A stretch of DNA of 64,000 nt from Benincasa hispida (taxonomy: Eukaryota; Streptophyta; Magnoliopsida; Cucurbitales; Cucurbitaceae). The DNA is taken from positions 14,513,182-14,577,181 of the forward strand of contig NC_052350.1 in the NCBI RefSeq assembly GCF_009727055.1, in the 5' to 3' direction. Of this stretch, positions 58,400 to 64,000 are shown one piece after another. A program made the position numbers and the translations under genes. Each line of letters begins with the position of its first letter. Position 1 is the first letter of the stretch. Under the pieces are notes generated by a model. That model saw nothing but the letters and a program-made list of their open reading frames with translations, searched no databases and was not told the DNA's origin.

Positions 58400-59983
58400 C
58401 AAGGTAGTTGGCATCGAGAAGTTTAGATCTTATTTAGTTGGTGCGTCAGCAACCATCTATACAGATCACTCAGCCATAAAGTTCCTGATGAGTAAAAAGG
58501 ACGCAAAACTAAGATTAATAAGATAGGTGTTGCTATTGTAGGAATTTGACATCGATATTCAGGACAGAAAAGGGACTGAGAATTAGGTGGCTGACCACCT
58601 GTCCAGATTAGAAAATCAGAAAATGCAAGACCAAGAAAATGAAATCAAAGATTCATTTCCTGATGAAAGCTTGTTCAGAGTTGAAGGCAGGGAACCTTGG
58701 TACGCAGACATAGTTAATTACTTAACTACCAAGCAGTTCTTTGAAAACTTCAACTCTCAGCAAAAGAAACGGTTAGTACACGACAGTAAATTTTATTTTT
58801 GGGATGAACCGTTTCTCTATAAACAAGGCCCTGACTCCATCATGCGTCGATGCGTTCCGAAGGAAGAGACACAACGCATCGTGGCTGAGTGTCATGACTC
58901 TACTTACGGAGGGCATTTGGGAGGGCAAAGAACCGGTGCGAAGATTCTTCAAAGGGTATACTTCTCGCCCACCCTCTTCAAAGACGCGAGAGAGTATGTT
59001 TGCAAGTGTGACACTTGCCAACGCACTGGGAATATCTCATCAAGGGACGCAATGCCCTTTAACAATATTCTTGAAGTTGAATTATTTGATGTCTAGGGCA
59101 TTGATTTTATGGGACCTTTTCCCCTGTCCTGCGGTCATTAATATATCCTGTTTGCAGTAGATTACGTATCAAAGTTGCTAGAAGCTGTAGCTTGTGCCAG
59201 AAATGATGCATGGATTGTTTTTAAGTTTCTTATCAGGAACATTTTCACACGCTTTGAAACGCTAAGAGCCCTGATAAGTGACGAAGGTACGCATATCATT
59301 AATCGCATTATTTCTAAATTAATTGCCAAATATAATGTTAGGCACAAGATTGCTATCGCATACCACCCACTAACAAACGGTCAAGCTGAGGTATCAAATC
59401 GGGAAATAAATCAATACTGGAAAAAGTTATCAATGCATCGTGGAATGATTGGGCACAAAGGCTGGATGAAGCGCTTTGGGCCTACAGAACTGCCTACAAG
59501 ACCCCCATAGGTATGTCTCCATACTCTTTAGTATTTGGAAAAGCTTGTCACTTACCCCTAGAGTTGGAGCATAAAGCTTTCTGGGCAGTAAAGAAGCTGA
59601 ATTTAAACTTGGATGCCACGAGCGATCAACACAAACTTCAGCTCAATGAGCTTGAGGAGTGACGGTTGAACGCATATGAGAACAACAAGCTCTACAAGGA
59701 GAAGACAAAACGTTAGCACGACCAACGCATTAGTAAGAAAGAGTTTGTTGTTGGCCAAAAAGTTTTAATATTCAATTCACGATTGTGTTTGTTCATAGGA
59801 AAATTAAAGTCAAGGTGGTCAGGACCATTCATTATCAAAACAATCTTTCCCCATGGAGCAGTAGAATTAACGCGGGAGGATGGCACAAATGCTTTCAAAG
59901 TAAATGGGCAAAGAGTGAAGCCTTACTTTGAAGATGGCATAGAACGACAAAAGTCATCTCTCGCATTACGCGAAGCCAACTGA
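58400..59983 (+). pseudogene. Athila-type RNase H and integrase
   Basis: Starts in RNase H (EKFRSYLVGASATIYTDHSAIKFL, KKDAKLRLIR, FDIDIQDRKGTEN), then 58587-59096: VADHLSRLEN, and the H2C2 finger (HDSTYGGHLGGQRTGAKIL, CKCDTCQRTG). A TAG at 59094-59096 interrupts the core start (W-G-I-D-F-M-G), then [45 protein letters not shown]; an Asp-Asp-Glu set is still visible. A shift near 59415 leads to [20 protein letters not shown], and 59783-59983 is the C-terminal domain (LFIGKLKSRWSGPFIIKTIF) ending at TGA. Athila lineage by these motifs. Confidence 0.84.
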
Positions 59984-60508
59984 GGCTTGCGTCGAACCAT
60001 CCCTGCATTCGTATCGACACATATTCCAGGGACGCTTCCTCTTCCCTAATTCCTTTTGCATCGTGTATTTTATTGCTGCGTTTGAAGTTTACTTTATGTG
60101 TTTGTCTTTGCGTTTTAAGATTGATTGTTGAATGTTATTGCCTTCGTAGTTAGAGACTTACTTGTTTTAAATAATAAAAAAAATTTGTGTATAGTTGGGA
60201 TGGGAATAAACGGACGCGTTAGACTTAAGTCTAACGCATGGCCCAAGTCGAAAGGACACGTCTCGAAAATGCAAAACACTCGAGTGCTTGGAAGCCCAAG
60301 GCACGTCCCTTCGACTTCGCATTAAATGTGGACGCAGGCACCCGCCTGACGTCATCACTCTCTCTCCCCAGCCCTATAAAATTTGAAACATTTCATTTTC
60401 TTCTTCTTTCATTGCCTTCAAGCTCTCTGCGAAAGAAAAGAAAAAAAACCCTAGCGCCTCTCGCCTTCACCACAGTTCGATCATTTCTCCGGTCACTCTT
60501 CGACAACG
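59984..60508 (+). other. Spacer between pol and second ORF
   Basis: No domain seen; contains CTATAAAATTTG (60372) and a pyrimidine-rich run before the ATG at 60509, which could be a promoter and 5' UTR of the second ORF. Confidence 0.5.
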
Positions 60509-63031
60509 ATGTCTTCAGCGTCCGATAGCCAGAATCAATCAATGAGCTTTGGAGACGTGTCACCGGTAAGCTCTTTCTCTTCCTCGTCTGTTTCAACATC
60601 GCCTCCCCCAAGACCCTCGTCGAATGTCAAAAACCACCGTCCCATCCAAACCTTTGTACGGCGGGCCATCTTCCACCTCCCAGCGACCATCTCGGTTGAA
60701 ACCCACCAAAGCCATCATAAACCCTTCTTCTAAAACTACCCAAAAGCCTAAAACCATCCCGAAACCAAAACCTAAAACCCCTTCAAAACCAAGGCAGCAA
60801 CGTCCTTCGTCATCCACGACTTCCAAGAAGCCTTACACCAAGCCCGCTTCACCACCATTCATTCTGAATATCACTTTGATGGGTGGACGCATGACCCCAT
60901 CCCTGCTTACCTCCATAACGCACCATCACTTGCAATGCGTCCACCTCCTTCACTATCCATACAACCCTTGGCCACCATCTACCCAATTGAAGCAGACGCA
61001 TCCAACCAACCACCGCATTCACCCATCATCATTTCATCCCCTGGGTCGCCGCATACCCCATCAGGCACCCCACCATTCACTCCACCAAGGCCCAGCTCTG
61101 ATAGTCTTGCATCAGAGCGAAACCTCAAAGAACTAGCGGAATTGGCTCGGAGGTACGAGCAAAAAGTGTTTGGAGCTATCTTGGCAAGTATGAATCAAGG
61201 CCAAGAAGAACAAGTGATGCATTTTGACCCACCCAATGCATCACTTGAAATGGATAAAGTGGAGAGCTATGCATGATGCTGGAAGTGGAGTTAGAAAAAG
61301 AAGATGAAGAAGATGAAGAAAGGGGAGTTAGTCAAGATGCGTCGCAATCTCCCCAAACTAACGCAAATGAAGGGCCCTCAAAAGCAAAGAGAGTGACGAG
61401 AAAGAGAAAATTAATCTTGGAGGAAGAAGATGAGCAGTCCGCATCTGGTCCTGAGGATGCAACGCGTGGAAGTTGCTCAAGGCACAACGCGTTAGAGAAG
61501 GAATTGAAACATTATCAGCCTGCAAGGCAGGGGTGAAGGAAGTCAGCTCTTCAAAGGGAATTGGAAAACGAATTAAGGGAGCTGGCATGGGAAGCCAAAG
61601 CACATGAGGTGGGCAAGCGTAAGGTAACCAACGCGTTACCTAAAAAGACCACAGGAAGGAAGCGCTAGTTCAGTGATATTCTTGCAGAGAAGAGCTTCTT
61701 TCCCAAACGTCACCCATTGCCAGCATACATAACTGAAACCGTGGAAGAAATGGGTTGGGGTCAGCTATGCGTTGGGCACACAAGAATTTGGCCCAACCTT
61801 GTTCGCCAGTTTTACAGTAGTGAGTTCGAGATGGAGAAAAGTATAACATTTGTTGATGGGGTATTGATGCGCTTCTCAGCCGATAAGATCAATGAAGTTC
61901 AATATCACGAGTAATCCGGATGCAGAAGGCAAGTGCATCTTAGAAAAACCAACGCCGAGTCAAGTTGAAGATGCGTTAAGAGTTGTAGCCAAGCCTGGAA
62001 GCAAATGACAAACGTCAAGAAGTGGAGCAAAGATGTTATCTTCCAGGAACCTGAAGCCAGACGCGAATTTATGGTATTATCTGATTAAGAAAAGCATCAT
62101 GCCTACAACGCATGATGAGACATTGTCAAAAGAACGCGTCTTGGCTACCTACTATATCATGCAGTGCATCCCTCTAGATGTAGGAAGAATAATAAGGGAT
62201 AAGATCAAAGCCATCAAAACCAAACTACGAGGACAACTTTATTTTCCATAGCTGATCTGCGCACTGTGTGAACGCGGGGGCATCCCTTGGGGGATGATTA
62301 TGAGAAGATCGACGGTCTGATGGACATCAAGTTAATCAGGCATTTATTTCGCGGCTATTTCGCAAAGAAGTGGCAGCCAGACCTCGATCATCCAAACGCG
62401 CCCCCAAAAGAAGACGCGTCCGGATAATTGAACACAACGATGAAGCTTCAGAGAATGAAGATTACGAAGCAGAGCTTGCACTTATAGATGAAGAAGCACG
62501 ACCAGACCTAAACCTCACTCTCCAAAACTCACCAGTGGCCCCGCAAAAAGGGAATCTTGATCCGACGCACCAAAAACCTAACGATATAGATTAAGAAATC
62601 CCTTGTCCCCTTCCTTTACCCTCACCAATTCCAATTCCCACTTTTGTGCCTCCTCCAGTCATTTTTTAACCAATTGGTTAGGGTCGAGTAATGCAGGAAA
62701 TTTTGAAAACCCAGTTGAAAGAAGTGAAGAGCCAGCACCACCACAACGCAACACTGACATTGAGGAGTTGAAAACTTTCATTAGTGATCAACTTAGACCA
62801 TTGTTCGTGTCCATTGAAGGTCTTCAACAACAAAACAGGGTTCTAAAGGATTACTTAAGGCAGCAAATAGGAAAAATGCAAGACCAATTTGTTTACACAA
62901 CGCAGTACTTTAATCAGGTCTTGGTTGTAATGTTTGCCCTACCATCGCTACCTGCCCACCTTAGAAACCTTCTACGTTTTATGGATAAAGACCATGCAGA
63001 AGAACGCAGGGATGACGCGCCAGCACAATAA
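60509..63031 (+). pseudogene. Env-position ORF with plant-transposon-type domain
   Basis: Pieces in several frames: a Ser/Pro/Lys-rich N-terminus (60509-61276: SKPLYGGPSSTSQRPSRLKP, PIPKPKPKTPSKPRQ), an acidic/basic linker (61273-61536: KRVTRKRKLILEEEDEQ), a folded part (about 61670-62250: FFPKRHPLPAYITETVEEMGWGQLC, HTRIWPNLVRQFYSSEF, ITFVDGVLMRFSADKINEV, LWYYLIKKSIMPTTHDETLSKERVLATYYI) and a C-terminal coiled-coil-like segment (62603-63031: DIEELKTFISDQLRPLFVSIEG). This is like the putative plant transposon protein family found after Athila pol. I see no clear membrane segment, so fusogenic env function is not supported. At least six stops/shifts. Confidence 0.65.
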
Positions 63032-63818
63032 GTTTTGGGGTGTTGGTTATTTTGTACTTTTCTTTATTTGATGATCTTTTGTATTTGTTTGCCTTGTTTG
63101 TTTATTTCATGTTATCCTATGAAAATGAATGAAAAATTTCTATCATTTTTTTCCTTGCATTTGACCTTAGCATACTTTTTTTGTTCTTTAGCTATTTTCT
63201 AGTCTTGTGCTTTGCCTTACCTTAATGATATTAACAATATGAAATTTATAAGTACAAAGTAGGCGTTAGGAAAATCAGGCTTGATTTCGTAAAAGATGAG
63301 ATTAGTAAATGGAAATTAACTGAAATGATATCTTTGTAAGATCGACAATATTGTACCGAGGGTGTTTATAGAGTATACCGAATCAGTATAGCTATCCTTC
63401 TTCTAACGCAGCAACGCAGTTTCACAATAAGTATCGAAATGAAGCACTAAATAATATAATTTGTTTCTTCTTTTCTTGGTGCTTGTCGATGTAGAATCAT
63501 GTACCATTCATTCAATAGAAAATTCTGAAAAATTCCTGTCTGTAGTATTAAGAGTTCTCTCGGTTATTGGCTTCGAGCTAGAAAGTGAAGATTGGGTAAA
63601 ATGTGAATCCGACTAGTTGGTTTATAATAATTCAGGAAGCAGATTCTTATAGTCCCCCAAAATTCAATTAAATTAGACGTGAAATCTAGAAATATTTCTT
63701 TTGTGTTTGTAGTTATATTTTTGTTTCAATCTTTCTTTTTAAATTTAATTTTATGCTATTCTATATGATAATATATGTATGGAAGATATATTCGGGTTGC
63801 ATTTAGTTTGATAATAAA
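63032..63818 (+). other. Possible 3' LTR / non-coding DNA
   Basis: Follows AGTTTTGGGG; TGTTGGTTATTTTG at 63041 could be the start of a 3' LTR. With no second copy in the window this cannot be tested. No gene seen. Confidence 0.4.
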
Positions 63819-63893
63819 ACACTCTTAGTTCAGTTCGGTAGAACGCGGGTCTCCAAAACCACAATGTCGTATGTTCAAATCCTATAGAGCGTG
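63819..63893 (+). tRNA. trnW-CCA: trnW-CCA pseudogene of plastid origin
   Basis: CTCTTAGTTCAGTTCGGTAG, an anticodon loop TCTCCAAAA with CCA, and TTCAAATCCTATAGAGCGTG fit plastid tRNA-Trp. The 5' end reads ACACTCT where GCGCTCT is expected, so acceptor pairs with AGAGCGT are lost, and the anticodon stem (GCGGG/ACCAC) and T stem each carry mismatches. Two of the changes are G-to-A, as expected for nuclear-transferred plastid DNA. Not likely to be functional. Confidence 0.82.
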
Positions 63894-64000
63894 ATTCGAT
63901 TCTTGTTGTTGTTAGATGGAAAATTATACTGAAATAATTTAACAGAAATCAAAATTTGACCTCCTATTAAAGCAAGTAGGAGGTCAATAAAAAAAAGAAC
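63894..64000 (+). other. Plastid-derived DNA with stem-loop, to window end
   Basis: Continues the plastid-like sequence after trnW. GACCTCCTATTAAAGCAAGT followed by AGGAGGTC (63958-63987) can form a stem-loop of 7 perfect pairs, then an A-rich run. The insertion probably extends past the window. Confidence 0.6.

Larger units (their letters stand above)
58396..63818 (+). mobile_element. Athila-type gypsy element, 5'-truncated
   Basis: RNase H, integrase, then after a ~500 bp spacer a long second ORF region, and a purine-rich AGTTTTGGGGTG (63031-63042). Pol followed by an env-position ORF on the same strand is the Athila layout. The 5' LTR, gag, protease and RT are absent; the 3' LTR is uncertain. 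Confidence 0.78.

Noticed and set aside
60593..60826. Gly/Val-rich minus-strand frame
   Set aside because: Antisense shadow of the Pro/Lys-rich ORF at 60624-61136.

Overview
The window is eukaryotic nuclear DNA from a flowering plant, almost certainly a eudicot. It is AT-rich, full of nested LTR retrotransposons, Mutator-like (MULE) DNA transposons, fold-back elements, SINE-like fragments and simple repeats, and it has one recognisable host gene with GT-AG introns. A cucurbit is my best guess, because the CTATCA/TGATAG fold-back family (24.1, 25.9 and 47.5 kb) resembles repeats I associate with cucurbit genomes; that is an inference. I see no prokaryotic features and no CRISPR array.

Layout. 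(1) 790-22.64 kb: an old Ty1/copia element on + holding three younger insertions: a 12.6 kb Ty3/gypsy element on - (2854-15448), a solo LTR (16160-18040) and a second solo LTR (20139-22200). The copia reading frames resume on the far side of each insertion. The gypsy interior carries a 25-N gap (10296-10320) flanked by about 2 kb of the same sequence twice, the left copy full of single-base indels, so this duplication is probably an assembly artefact. (2) 22.64-33 kb: mostly non-coding AT-rich DNA with fold-back elements, SINE-like pieces, a 1.2 kb MULE with a perfect 9-bp target duplication (31217-32431) and a 215 bp solo LTR with a perfect 5-bp duplication (32998-33212). (3) 33.57-41.16 kb: a complete metaxin gene on the - strand, six exons, 330 codons. 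Its last intron contains a gypsy element (33979-38583, duplication ATTTC) lacking most of its integrase; intron 4 contains a second short solo LTR. (4) 41.30-46.84 kb: a MULE with a 9-bp duplication, about 90 bp inverted ends, a decayed MURA-type transposase and a plant mobile domain (PMD) gene. It sits about 136 bp upstream of the metaxin start codon. Its ends carry seven copies of a 20-24 bp palindrome. (5) 46.85-48.41 kb: non-coding DNA with a fold-back element and a CACTA-type terminus. (6) 48.41-52.85 kb: a non-autonomous Athila/Tat-type LTR element. (7) 52.85-58.40 kb: a truncated copia element on -. (8) 58.40-63.04 kb: the 3' part of an Athila-type gypsy element on + with a second, env-position ORF. 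(9) 63.82-64.0 kb: plastid-derived DNA with a trnW-CCA pseudogene.

How it fits together: the only gene likely to serve the host is metaxin, a subunit of mitochondrial outer-membrane protein import. Everything else is mobile DNA in layers. The two most interesting places are the PMD-carrying MULE with its subterminal palindromes, which seems to have split the metaxin promoter from its gene, and the sense-oriented retroelements inside metaxin introns.
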